This document shows, piece by piece, positions 19,932 through 30,980 of a DNA stretch of 64,000 nucleotides; the first letter of the stretch is position 1, and every line of letters starts with the position of its first letter. Under the pieces are notes generated by a model. That model made no database searches. It saw nothing but the letters and a program-made list of their open reading frames with translations, and was not told the origin of the DNA. This DNA is from Armigeres subalbatus. Taxonomy: Eukaryota > Arthropoda > Insecta > Diptera > Culicidae. The DNA lies in contig NC_085141.1 of NCBI RefSeq assembly GCF_024139115.2, positions 378,726,995 through 378,790,994 on the forward strand. The letters run 5' to 3'. The position numbers and the translations under genes were made by a program.

Positions 19932-21444
19932 GTGGTTCGGTTGTGGGCACCCCCACGTATCTTTTGACAGAAAGCAGATACTGTTATTCTGACATCTGTC
20001 ATTCATTTGCTGTCGAAACTGTGTTCTACACAGTGCTTTGTTCTACATAAAAATCAACACGAAAACTTTGTTTGACCTTTTCCAATGAATCATAAAATGG
20101 TGTGATTGAATTGAAAAAGTGAGTTCTAATGCGTATTCATACGGTAAATTTAGTCTATTTTGTGATTCAATAACGATTGCCATTCAGCTCGAAAAAAAAT
20201 TTCATCACTTTTCTGAAACGCTGCTAAATTCGATTGTGGGCACCTTTAATGGTTCGGTTATGGGCACCCTCGTTCAACATCACTGAGTTTATCAATAAAG
20301 ATATCTACAATCCTATTTTTATGCTGTTTTAATGCATTTTCTTCGAATTATTCAGTCATAATTTATTGTAATAATAAGTTTTATATTTTGGAAATAAGCA
20401 TTGACCGATTTACACGGAACTAGTAGCATTCGACGGGAATTAAAGTCTTATTGTTTACCATTTAAAATTGGACGTTTTGGACATCGCCTTCCGAAGTTGT
20501 TGACAAATTATCATTTATTTTCAAAGGGACCCCTTATTGAGCATGATTGTCTGCCCATAGTTGCTACTCCATTATGACCAGATTAGCTGCTCTTGCACAG
20601 AGAATCAACAGATGTTTGCTGGGGGCTAGCACTTATCTTCAATGTACAAGTACTGGTGATCTCATTTGTAAGGTCATACTGACGCCTGCCACGCCAGAAT
20701 GCAAGTCAATGTAGGATAGGGGAGGGAACTGATGATGCAATATCTCGCCCACTGCATGCCGAATATACCTCTGCACTTGCCACGAGTTCATGCGGAATTT
20801 TATTGGAATTTTTCGGGTGAGGTTGACGGTCAGTCTTGGTTAACGATTTGCCAAATGTAATAGGAGAAAGCAATTGGTGGAATTTCTGATTGAATATAGG
20901 AAACAAGCTTTCCGTTCATTTCCAAATTCCAGCAAGAACTGCTAGAATGTCAATTTGAAGGTATAGGATAGAAATGGAAACGGTGTGGAAGTCCATTTCC
21001 TGTTCTAGCAATTTCTAGAACATGAGAAATATAGAGAAAGATACAAAGTAGGAAGAATGGGACGAGTCTGGGATTGAACCCACGACCTCCTGCGTATGAG
21101 GCAGAAGCGATAGCCAAATTACTCATTGAGAAAAAAACGCGAAATTAAAAAAAAAGTTTTTTATTACGATGTATATAAATGAATGCATTATATGCAAATT
21201 AATGGAAAAAGTAAAATACATTTTCCTTAATTGCTATTTTTGACCTTTCTTAAGTGATTGTTTTCATTACCTTCTTCAATGCATGAGAAAGGCATCATCA
21301 CTGCTAAGTAGATTAATCCAGGTTTTTTATTGTTTCATGATAATCAAAACTAATAAAATACTCTTTTTCTTTGAAACTGGGTGGATTTCATTTGTCATTC
21401 TTCAATATTATCCGGATTTTCAAGGCTGCCCACAACCGAACCAC
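19932..21444. mobile_element. 1.5-kb element with 18-bp perfect TIRs
   Basis: GTGGTTCGGTTGTGGGCA at 19,932-19,949 is the exact reverse complement of TGCCCACAACCGAACCAC at 21,427-21,444. Related internal motifs (GATTGTGGGCACC and GGTTCGGTTATGGGCACC) occur at about 20,233-20,275. There is no transposase-like ORF inside, so this is a non-autonomous or emptied DNA element. A SINE is nested within it. No target duplication was recognised. Confidence 0.6.
20940..21125 (-). mobile_element. tRNA-derived SINE nested in the TIR element
   Basis: The minus strand shows TTTGGCTATCGCTTCTGCC (box A region), CTCATACGCAGGAGG (anticodon-arm-like) and GTGGGTTCAATCCCAGA (box B, matching GGTTCRANNCC). This is followed by a non-tRNA body (CTCGTCCCATTCTTCC, CTACTTTGTATCTTTCTC). 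It is not a functional tRNA, because the acceptor stem does not close. Confidence 0.55.
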
Positions 21445-21609
21445 AAAACTGAAATGTCCGAAAATTCCAAATTTGCGAAATTGACAATAAAATGTTTCAA
21501 ATCGATAAAATCAAATCAGCAGTAAGGTTGTACGTCTAGCTTTCCATTGGTATAAAAATGAAGACATAATACCAACTAGAACCAAAGTTATAAACAAAAT
21601 TCAAAAGGG

Positions 21610-22800
21610 TGACCACAATTGATTTAAGAATTTCTACGGGATAATGTTTTAGGAAATCGTTCAGAAATTCTTTTGAGAACTTTTCCAATAAATTACACCA
21701 GGAATTTATTTTGACATTTTTTCAGAAAATTCTCTGTAAAGACCTTTGTTATCCGGATTTTTTTGGAAACTTCTTCCAAGAAATCCTGCGGTAATCGTCT
21801 TAGTAAAACCTTACGAAATTTCTTCCGAAATTCCCGCAAGAATTATTCTAGAAATTTAGTTTATTGAAGAATGAAATAGTGAATACTAAAAGAATTTCCC
21901 GAAGAATTTCCAACAGAAATTTAAAAGGAATTACCAATGAAATTTCGGAAAGAATTCTTAAAATAATTTCCAAATGATTCCTAAAAGATTTTTTGAAGTG
22001 ATTTCTGAGAAACATTTTGAAGGAATATCCGAAGGTTTCAAGGAATATCTAATTGAATTCACGGAGGAATGTCCGAAGGGATTCCTGGATGAAGATTTGA
22101 AGGAATTCTGAAAGATTGATGAATTACTGGAAGAATTACTTTAAGAAATACCTCAAGAAATTGCTAAAACATTTCCTTAAAAAAGTTCGAAGGACCTCCT
22201 AAACCAACTTCCACGAGAATTTCTGAAGCCATTTCCAAAAAAAAATCGAAGGAATTCTCCTAAGGGATCTCTCACCGAAGATAAAGGTCCTTCCGAAGAA
22301 ATTCTTTTAAAAAAATGTCAAGAAAATTTCGAAGGAATCTCTTGAGGAATTTCCGAAGGAATTTTCAATATGCAAGTGTTTTTTAAGAGTTTTTAAAAAA
22401 GAATTCATGTATCTATCTCCGAAGTAAGTTACTGAGAATTTGAAGAAAGAATCCCTGGAAAAAATCCGAAGTAATTCCTGGAGGAATCTACAGAGAAATT
22501 CAAGATATTTATGTTCTTTTGGAAATTCCTTTGGGAATTTGTTTGGCAGTAGTTTACGATGGAATTCCTGGAGAAATTTTTGAAGGTATGCATGAAAGAT
22601 CTTCTGGATGACTAATTGAATTAATTCGAAAAAATATCTGGATTATATTCCAAACAAACTTTTGTATAGCTTAATGAAATAACTCTAAGAAATTTCTGGA
22701 GAAATTTCCTAAGCAACTCCTGGAAGTAAATTCCTAAGGAATACTTGAGAATATCCGAAGAAGTATGATGATGGATCGACTGCAATCCCGATATTTTTGG
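21610..22800. repeat. decayed 12-bp repeat DNA
   Basis: Dense but diverged GAATTTCCGAAGGAATTCC-like units in mixed orientation, the same family as the 23.4-25.1 kb array. No gene. Confidence 0.7.
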
Positions 22801-22841
22801 CATAAAGTCTTAAAGTCTTATGTCGAATTCGTTTTTAAAAA

Positions 22842-22960
22842 GTTCCAACCTAGGTTGGAACCAGTTCCAACCTAAGTGCTGTCAAAGTGTTTTTTTATTC
22901 GCTCAGGTTGGAACTAGGTTCGCACTAGTTCCAACCCCAAAGCTGTCGGGTTCGCACTGT
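22842..22960. repeat. GTTCCAACC palindrome cluster
   Basis: A perfect 20-bp palindrome GTTCCAACCTAGGTTGGAAC (22,842-22,861) is followed by further direct and inverted copies of GTTCCAACC / GGTTGGAAC and GTTCGCACT within about 100 bp. It resembles the subterminal region of a foldback-type element. Confidence 0.55.
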
Positions 22961-23439
22961 GTTGTTTCACGGTTTCTCACCAGGTTCACCAATACAACTG
23001 CACTTCAACTGTCAAAACCATATGGGTGGAATAAACAAGCCGAAGGGAAATACAAACCAGAGTAAAAACGAAGCTGTTTGTGCATTTAATAAAGAATGCG
23101 CATCGAAAGCCGTTTTACGGAAATTGTTTATTCCCTATGATATTTGTCAACATTTGCATTATATTTAAATTCCCTTGGGACTTTTTTCAGTAATCCCAGG
23201 ATAATTTGTTTTAAACGGAAATATTATGAGCCTTCGATAATTCAAATTGCAATTTATTCTAAAATTCCCCCATTAATTATTTATTTAAGTAGTTCTTCAA
23301 AAAATCATACGGAAATTCTTCAAAGAATTCTTATAATTCTTTCAGGTATTCCTCCTTGAAGTCTTGTATGCATTCCATTGCGAATTCTTCCAAGAATGCA
23401 TTAGAGCAATATTTCAGGCATTCCTTCATAATTTTTTTT
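22961..23439. other. unassigned to decayed repeat
   Basis: 22,961-23,280 has no recognised feature. From about 23,290 onward, GAATTCTTC-type repeat units appear and grade into the next array. Confidence 0.35.
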
Positions 23440-25080
23440 CCAAAAGTTCATCTGGAAATTCCTCCAAGAGTTCCTACAAAGTTTCTCAAGGAATTCCTTC
23501 GGTAGTTTCTCCAGGAATTCCTTCGGAAGTTCCTCCAGGAATTCCTCCCGAAGTTCCTCCAGGAATTCCTCCGGAAGTTCCTCCAGAAATTCCTCCCGAA
23601 GCTCCTCCAGAAATCCATCCGGAAGTTCCTTCAGAATTTTCCCTCTGGAGTTCGTCCAGGAATTCCTTCAGAAGTTCCTCCAGGAATTCCTTCAGAAGTT
23701 CCTCCAGGAATTCCTCCGGAACATTCTCCAGAAGTTCCTCCGGAAGTCCCTCCAGAAATTTCTTCGAAAGTTCCTCCAGGAATTCCTCCGGGAGTTCCTC
23801 CAGGAATTCCTCCAAAAGTTCCTCCAGGAATTCCTCCAAAAGTTCCTCCAGGAATTCCTCCGGAACATCCTTCAGAAGTACCTCCGGAAGTCCCTCCAGA
23901 AATTTCTCCGGAAGTTTCTTCGGAAGTATTTTCAGAAATCCCTCCGGAAATTTTTCTCAATAATTTTCCCGGATGTTCTTTCGGAAGCTCTTCCAGGAAT
24001 TGCTCCGAAAGCTCCTCCACGAATTTCTCCGGAGGTATTTTTGGAGGGGCTTCCTGAGAAATTTCGGGAGGTACTTCCGAAGGAGTTTTTGGAGGGACTT
24101 CTGGAGGTATTCCTGGAGGAACTTCTAGAGGAACTTTCGGAATGAATTTCTGGAGGAACCACCGGAGGAATTCTTGGAGGAACAGCTGGAGCAATTCCTG
24201 GAAGACCTTCCGGAGGAATTCCTGGGAGAACTTCCGGAGGAATTCCTGGAGGAACTACCGGAGGAATTTCTGGAGGAACTTGCGGAGGAATTTCTGGAAG
24301 AACTTGCGGAGGAATTTCTGGAGGAACTTCCGGAGGAATTCCTGGAGGAACTTCCTGAGAAATTTTTGGAGGAAGTTCTAGAGGAACTTATGGTGGAACT
24401 TCCGGATGGATTTCTGGAGGAGCTTCCGGAGGAATTTCTGGAGGAACTTCCGTAGTAATTTCTGGAGGAACTTCCGGAGGAATACCTGGAGGAACAGCTG
24501 GTGGGATTCCTAGATGAACTTCCGGAGGAATTCCTGGAGGAACTTCCCTAGAGGAATTCCTGGAGGAATCTCTGGAGGAACTTCCGAGGGAATTTCTGGA
24601 GGAACTTTCGGAGGAATTCTCGGAGGAACTTCCGGAGGAATTCCTGGAGGAACCACCGGAGGAATACATGGAGGAAATTCTGGAGGAACTTCCGGAGGAG
24701 AATTCCTGACGGTACTTCTGGAGGAATTCCTAAATGAATTTGAGTAGGATTTCACGAATGAATTTCCAAATGATTTACTGAAGGAACTTCCGGAAGAAGT
24801 TTTGAAGTATTTTTAGGAGGACTGAAGAAATTTTCAAAGGAATTCCTGAAGGAATGTTCCAAAGATTTTCTGAAGGAACTTCCGAAGGAAATTTTTAAGG
24901 AACTTCGGAACTTTCCTAACGAACTCCCGAGCTCCGAACGTAACTTCAGGAAGAAGAGGAACTTATGAATAGATTCCTGAAGAAGTTTCCGAAGGAATAC
25001 CTGAAGAAACATCCGGAGGAATTCCGGAAAGAAACTCCGAGTAAATGCCTGCAAGAACTTGCGGAGGAATTCCTGAAGAA
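23440..25080. repeat. 24-bp inverted-orientation array
   Basis: 23,440-23,990 reads (TTCCTCCAGGAATTCCTCCG+GAAG)n on the plus strand. From about 24,040 to 25,080 the same unit runs in the opposite sense (GGAGGAATTCCTGGAGGAAC). The switch is near 23,990-24,040. Open frames on both strands (VPPGIPPE, SSRNSSGS, EEFLEELPE repeats) follow from a 24-bp stop-free unit and are not annotated as genes. In single-stranded form the two halves could pair extensively. Confidence 0.9.
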
Positions 25081-25835
25081 GCGAAAAAGAATAGAGAATC
25101 TGGGGTAGATATATCCATCCAAAAGTAAATTTCGTAATTCGCGAAAATCAGAGCGCGTACTTGATCATTTTTATAATGATTTGATTTGTTGTGGCCCACA
25201 AACTGTCAGTGCACTGGTAAAGTCCGGTATGGTGTCGATCATATGTTTCGAATCAAAACAAACACGATGCCACGCACACCACCATATCCAATGACAGATG
25301 GAACTGAAAACGTAAATTCTTTCAGGTACTCCTCCAGGAATAATTTATAAAACACCCACAGTAGTTCATTTGAATATTCCTTCAGGGATTATTCCGTAGA
25401 ACCTCCCGAAAGGCATTTAAAAATGTCTCCAGAATTTCCCTTAGTAAAACAATGTAATATTCCTGCAGGAATTATTCCGGAAAATTTGTTGAAAGAATTC
25501 TTCCGGAAAATTATTGAAGAATGAAATAGAAAATTCTAAAGGAGTTTTCGTAGGAGTTTCTAACGGAAATTCAAAAGGATTCTCCAAGTAATTCCGAAAA
25601 GAATTTCCAAAGGATTCCTAAACGAATTTCTGAAGGATTTAGAATAGATTCCCGAAAGAATGATTAAAGGAAATCCGAAGAAATTTCAAAATGAATCTCC
25701 GAAGATTCAAAGTAATCTCTAGAAGATTTGCTAAAAAAAGGAGAAATTCCTGAGAGAAATTTCGAAGGTATTCTAAGAATTTCTTCCTAAAGTTTCCGAA
25801 GGGATTAATCCAGAAAGTACTAGCAGAATTCCAAA
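25081..25835. repeat. spacer then decayed 12-bp repeats
   Basis: 25,081-25,320 is unassigned. 25,321-25,835 consists of diverged GAATTTCCGAAGGAATTC-like units. Confidence 0.5.
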
Positions 25836-26327
25836 TAGGGTGGGTGTACCAATTGTCGCCATACATAAGAACCACTATTTTTTAAAAAATAAGTAAAAGA
25901 CATGTGGGTGGACTTTATATATCAAGCGAAAGGTTTTACTTTCTGCTCCTTAGAACAGCTGTGAAAACCACAATAAAATTTGTTATAATCATCAAAATTG
26001 ATTAATCCATAATAGGAACGCATGCACCAGTTGTGGCACTATTCTTAATTTTGGTTCCTTATTTGGCAAATCCCATTGTTTTCTTATGGGACTAGCCAAA
26101 TAGGGACCACTAGTGCGACAACTGGTGCAAAGGACGTCAAAAATTAAGCAAAATAAATTTTTACAATTATGTTTTGCTTGTTTTGGAAGAAATCAAAGGT
26201 TTTATCGTATCATATGAATATGATTTATCAATATGAATTTGGTTTGCAGTGATTTGATTGGCCATTTGGCATATAAAGCACTAGTGCGACAACTGGTGCT
26301 ATAGCCACAACTGGTACATCTAGCCTA
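25836..26327. mobile_element. 492-bp TA-flanked MITE, copy 1
   Basis: Starts TAGGGTGGGTGTACCAATTG and ends with the imperfect inverse (..CAACTGGTACATCTAGCCTA), with TA at both ends as in Tc1/mariner-type insertions. Internal motifs CACTAGTGCGACAACTGGTG recur in both orientations. No ORF. A nearly identical element of exactly the same length is at 28,832-29,323. Confidence 0.8.
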
Positions 26328-26981
26328 TATGTTCCAAAGAAATTCCTAAATCAATTTCCGAAGAAACTCCTGATGGAATTTTCAAAGGCATTCCTAAAGA
26401 AACATCGGAAGGACTAAAGGAATTTCCAAAGGTATTTCTAAAACAATTTGCGTAGGTATTCCTGAAGAAACTTCAGAAGAATTTTCCAAAATAATTTCTG
26501 AAGAAATTCCTAAAAGAATTCGTAAAATAATTTCTGAATGACTTTCGATATTTCTTTCAATTCCTTCTTTGATTTTTCGAGCAATTTCCAAAGGAATCTT
26601 CCAATTTATTTTCGGAATTACAATTTATTTTTGGAAATACATTTCTAAATTTTCTCGAAAATTCCTTCAGAAAATCTTTCGGAATTACTTATAGGAATTT
26701 CTTCAAGAATACCTTTACAAATTCTTCTAGGAATTTCCAATCCAAGATCCAATAGATTTTTTTTGAATTTCTACGGAAAACTCTTCAGAGATTCCTTTAA
26801 GAAAATCTACGGAAGTTGTTTCAAGGAAACCTTCCGAAATTCTTTAAGGAGAATTCTTTTAATGAGTTTCTTTATGAATTCCTTTGTAAATTGCCTTAAG
26901 ATTTCCTGCAGAAATTGAATTGGGAACTCCTTCAATTTTTTTTTAAAAGAAATTGAATCAACTATTGAAGAACAATTATTT
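26328..26981. repeat. decayed 12-bp repeats
   Basis: Diverged GGAATTTCC/GAAGGAATTCC units, apparently the continuation of the repeat DNA interrupted by the MITE at 25,836-26,327. Confidence 0.6.
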
Positions 26982-27069
26982 AAGCTCTTCTAGTGGAATG
27001 TCTTCAACTGTCTAAGACGAGTTTAGTGCTTTCCATTTAATACCACCGACGGAAGTCGAGTCAAGTACG

Positions 27070-27115
27070 AATCATTGAAGATGGCCTCACAGTTGAGGTC
27101 GAAATACGCATCTGT
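27070..27115 (+). ncRNA. hammerhead-ribozyme-like motif, degenerate
   Basis: TTGAAGA (consensus CTGANGA with the C lost), then GGCC..GGTC stem II, then GAAATACGCATCTG. It is related to the motif in the Penelope termini at 40.3 and 43.3 kb. The missing C3 suggests inactivity. Confidence 0.5.
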
Positions 27116-27256
27116 AAAGATAACAAAACGTGGTGGAATTAAATGGAAAGTACTAAGCTCGTCTTAGGAATTATTGAAGGATACTCTCAAACAAATGCTT
27201 CCAGTAATTCCTCAAAAAATCCCTTCCGAAACTCTAGTAAGAAATTCTATGAGTCG

Positions 27257-27314
27257 ATAACAAACACTGAAGAAGTTTCCAAGTAGGAAACGAAATACGT
27301 ATCTGCTTGTTGAT
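27257..27314 (+). ncRNA. hammerhead-ribozyme-like motif
   Basis: Core CTGAAGA (27,267-27,273), one extra A, stem II GTTTCC/GGAAAC with loop AAGTA, then GAAA and TACGTATC ending at the expected UH cleavage position (27,303). Stem I can form between AACAAACA upstream and TGCTTGTT downstream with one mismatch. Stem III is very short, as described for hammerheads in Penelope-like elements. Stem I and stem II sequences differ from the 43.3-kb copy while pairing is preserved. Activity is inferred only. Confidence 0.55.
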
Positions 27315-28098
27315 ACATAAAAGTGAATAGTGGAAGTAAATGGAAGAATAATAGTCTTTTAACCTTGTAGCATTTCCCCTAAGACGCTCTAAAAATAATT
27401 AATCAAGAAATTATTGGAATTTCTTCAAAAATTTCATCTGGAAATTCCTTTGAAACCCATTCCGTTAGAAACTCATCCGAAAATTCTTTTATGATTTCAT
27501 ATTTCATTCTTTAATAAATTTCCGAAAAAAATCTCCAACAAAATATCCGGGATAATTCCAGCAGGAATTTCATATGGACATTCCGAAGGAATTTCTGGAT
27601 GAATTTACGAAAGCCTTTTCAGACGATTTTCCAAAGGAATCCCAGGAGGAATGACAAAAAAATAAAGGCGTAATATTATAAATTATCTCTGGAGAAAAGT
27701 GGAAAGAATTTCTAAAGGATTTTCAGAAGAAATTTTCGAAGACAATCCCTGAGAAAATTAAGAATGAATTATCGAAGTAATTTCCAAATCCTGAAAGATT
27801 TTCGGATATATTTTGCAAAGGAATTGCTGAAGGTATTTCCGAAGGAATTCTTACATGAATTTACGGAGGAATTTCCAATAAATTTACAGGAGAAATATCT
27901 ATTTGAATTTGTAAACAAAATCCTAGATTTCTTCAAAAATTGTTTCGAAAATAACTCCAAGAAATCCTACGGACGTTTTTCAAGAATTAATCAAAATTCT
28001 AGGAAAACTTTTTTTTTTTTGAAAATTGAATTTTTAATTCTGGAAATGGGATACTACAAACTCGTCTTATGACAAGTGAAGACGTTCGACTAAAAGCT

Positions 28099-28831
28099 CA
28101 ATTTCAGTGAAATATTCGATTTGGTGGGTCACGTGCCCCATCGCGCCCCAGCTTAACTCCGCCAGTGCATAGGACTTTCATTACCTTCGTAATTTTGATC
28201 CTTTATAATGAAACACATTCAACATTTAATTAATCTTGTTCGGATTCAAGGACAGTAGCTTTGATACTTTCTCCTGCTATTTGATTAGTTTTTCTACATA
28301 AACTACCTCACAAACAGTTCAAAAAATATGGTACTTTAATTTTAAACTAAACCCCCTGCACTCACTAATCGGCATCACGCTACAAATTGTTATTTTCCTT
28401 AGGTTTCTATTTACTCTTATTGACGTTTTAGCTTGCCTTACGGTTCCATGATCCAAAAGGCCCGTCGCTAGCGTCATGCGGAATCTCCAGCACGAATCGA
28501 TGCAGGCGGGCATCTGCTGTGCAAAATCCGGCCACACGAATGTTGTTGCGGCTTCTACGACGACCAACCATTTGGCAAATATTTGACTCTGTTTGCTTGC
28601 GAAACAATCAAAATTCATCGCCCAAGGAAAGAGAAATGTTGGCACAGTCTGACATGGAGGCTTGCCCAAATAAACTGGCGGTTATTGACTGGGGAGTTGC
28701 TTTGGCGCACTTATTACAGTTTGCTTGGGATATAGAGCAGAATCAGTATAGAACGGGCTGGTCTTTCTATTTGTGCTTTCGGTGGTTTCAACACAATTAG
28801 AAAAAAAGCTTTAAGTTTCGGTCACCATAGG
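28099..28831. other. unassigned, overlapping short frames
   Basis: A 116-codon frame on - (28,319-28,669) and a 93-codon frame on + (28,519-28,800) overlap each other. Neither has a recognisable motif, so neither is called as a gene. Confidence 0.3.
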
Positions 28832-29323
28832 TAGGGTGGGTGTACCAATTGTCGCCATACATAAGAACAACCATTTTTAAAAAAATAAGTAAAAGGCATG
28901 TGGGTGGACTTTATATATCAAGCGAAAGGTTTTACTTCCTGTTCCTTAGAACAGCTGTGAAAACCACAATGAAATTTGTTATTATCCTCAAAATTGATTA
29001 ATCCATAATAGGAACGCATGCACCAGTTGTGGCACTATTCTTAATTTTGGTTCCTTATTTGGCAAATCCCATTGTTTTCTTACGGGACTGGCCAAATAGG
29101 GACCACTAGTGCGACAACTGGTGCAAAGGACGTCAAAAATTAAGCAAAATTAATTTTTACAATTATGCTTTGCTTGTTTTGGAGGAGATCAAAGGTTTTA
29201 TCGTATCATATGAATATGCTTTATCGATATGAACTTGGTTTGCGGTGATTTGATTGGCCATTTGGCATATAAAGCACTAGTGCGACAACTGGTGCTATAG
29301 CCACAACTGGTACATCCAGCCTA
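28832..29323. mobile_element. 492-bp TA-flanked MITE, copy 2
   Basis: Same length and orientation as the element at 25,836-26,327 and nearly identical by eye (a few percent substitutions, no net indels). TA lies at both ends. The two copies sit 3.0 kb apart. Confidence 0.8.
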
Positions 29324-30325
29324 TTTGTTCTGAGTTCTGACAGTGTAAATGGGATTTAACTTTCCTACTCAAAATTAAAATATAATTAAAAACATTCATC
29401 AATGCCTCCATGTCAGAAAAAATAGTTCTAGATTTCGGCATTCGCGATGCAATATTTCAAAGGGGCAATTAAGCTACCGAAAAAACAAGTGAAATATTCT
29501 GCAGTTTCCAATTTATAATTGGCTACGATCTGATGTTGCATTGGAGAAGACGATTATTTTTGCTATAGTAATGTTGGTATAGTGAGCATTCAAGCTGCTT
29601 GAAAGTTCTTTTCGGAATGTATCAATATACATGAATTAAATTCTTTCTGTCACAAGGTGTGCAATCTACTTTTTTTCGTAAAAATACTCACAAGGAAAAT
29701 TATTAAAACCAACGTTATTTTCAAATTCTAACTAATCTTTTTTTTTTTCAAAAATTCATCGTTCTATGTTTTTTGATCAACAATAAATAGTAAATGTGCC
29801 GAAACGTGTTTTGGAATAGTAAGTAACGTGCAAAAGCTCAAAGAAAGTGCCTTTCTTAAAATAGGGGCTTCTTAAATTAGCCGCCCCCCATTTTTACATC
29901 CAGCTTTTAATATATCACTAGAAATTTACAGTTTTTAACCGTGCACTAAAAACTAAATATGTAAATTGGTTATGATGCGCCCATATAATAAAAATTTAGT
30001 ACGAGAATGGAAGTGTAGCCCAGATGACCTTTCCTCTTATTTCGAAGTGACGAGACAGGCTAGCTAGAATGAACGAAAGACACCATCACTGCTAAGTGGA
30101 TCAATCGAGGTTTCTGTTATTTTTCTGATTTACTTTATTCCGCCTCGCTTTTGTTCCGCTCATGCTAATGCAAACCGACTGCCACTGATTTGATCGATCA
30201 TCATCTCATCGCCGTCGTCCTCGTCCTGCCTGACTTTGGGGAGCCTTTTGTGAAATTAGAGCGCATCAAATTCCACTTCCTCAATCGTCGTCGTCGTCAT
30301 TCAGCACTTTTGGGGTGGTAGGCAG
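29324..30325. other. unassigned DNA
   Basis: No coding signal. At 30,085-30,120, CACCATCACTGCTAAGTGG... matches a dispersed motif also seen at about 21,290-21,320 and 46,700-46,730, probably a MITE fragment. 30,140-30,320 is richer in CG dinucleotides and CGTCGT triplets and may be a promoter-proximal region for the candidate gene that follows. Confidence 0.35.
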
Positions 30326-30333
30326 TATATATT
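30326..30333 (+). promoter_or_regulatory. candidate TATA box
   Basis: TATATATT lies 83 bp upstream of the candidate start codon at 30,416. An initiator-like TCAATC at about 30,355 is at the expected distance. It is supported only by position relative to the candidate exons. Confidence 0.3.
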
Positions 30334-30415
30334 GTGATGGCTGTCACGTCGATGTCAATCAAAATCGTTGAGCTTATTTCTGCACTGACGACGACTACAA
30401 CAACGACAACGACGG

Positions 30416-30643
30416 ATGGATCAAACACAGACAGCGGATTCCGACAACATCAAGTATGAAGCTTTGTTGAATAGCTTTTCTTTTTTTTTGTTACTTACAA
30501 CGACATTATGAAATCTTGTATTTCGTTTCTTCTGATACTAATGCTTGACACTTTTCATGATTCTTATTGATGGCTTTAATTCGCTGGGATCAGATTTCTT
30601 TGTGAAACCGAGTCTGAAGAGATGCTACTAGATGAGAAATCAG
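30416..30643 (+). CDS. candidate host gene 5' end, two coding exons, partial
   Basis: Exon 1 is proposed at 30,416-30,453, starting at an ATG and ending CAA before a GTATGA donor. Exon 2 is at 30,594-30,643, preceded by GGGATCAG and followed by the strong donor GTATGT. The 140-bp intron contains a CTAAT branch-like site. Joining keeps one open frame across the junction (38 + 50 nt): a short acidic N-terminus reading MDQTQTADSDNIK and then FLCETESEEMLLDEKS. The remainder would lie beyond a downstream intron filled with transposons, outside what I can trace. No domain is recognised, so the function is unknown. Alternative: fortuitous splice-like sequence in intergenic DNA. Confidence 0.35.
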
Positions 30644-30691
30644 GTATGTTAAACGTCATTATATCGAGATTTGTGTGATGATTATTAGCGT

Positions 30692-30795
30692 TTAAGGGTC
30701 AATTTCTTCACCTCCGCTTAACTCTTAAGCGGTGCTTACCCATACGATTAAACCGGGTTTAAGCACTAAACGGAGGTGAAGAAATCGGCCCTAAA
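30692..30795. mobile_element. short MITE with about 24-bp TIRs
   Basis: TTAAGGGTCAATTTCTTCAC at the left is mirrored by GGTGAAGAAATCGGCCCTAA at the right. About 104 bp, with further internal inverted similarity (CTTAAGCGG / CACTAAACGG). It begins 48 bp after the candidate exon 2 donor. Confidence 0.65.
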
Positions 30796-30980
30796 AGAAT
30801 TAAATAAACCATATAAAAGTATCAGTTGGGTCGCGGTTCGACAGTTGGCTCTGTTAAACTTTTATAAAAAGCCTCCGCTAAAGCGACCGTGTGCCGCTCA
30901 AAGCACACAAGCCCAAGTCCTGGTGTTAGGTGGGACACTAAACAGAACTGACACGACGGTCCTCCGATAAGACATGAGTT

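Larger units (their letters stand above)
26982..28098. mobile_element. Penelope-type terminal fragments bracketing about 1.1 kb
   Basis: The left end (26,982-27,020: AGCTCTTCTAGTGGAATG ... TAAGACGAGTTTAG) matches the Penelope element end at 42,880-42,920. The right end (28,046-28,098: AAACTCGTCTTATGACAAGTG ... TAAAAGCTC) is its inverse. Inside are a 27,010-27,175 inverted unit, two hammerhead-like motifs and decayed 12-bp repeats (27,400-28,045). No reverse transcriptase sequence is present, so it looks like a non-autonomous or solo-terminus remnant. Confidence 0.55.

Noticed and set aside
21058..21125. Functional tRNA with CAT anticodon
   Set aside because: No closing acceptor stem, and the sequence continues into a SINE body.
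28319..28800. Opposite-strand 116- and 93-codon frames as host genes
   Set aside because: They overlap each other and show no motifs, codon pattern or splice context.
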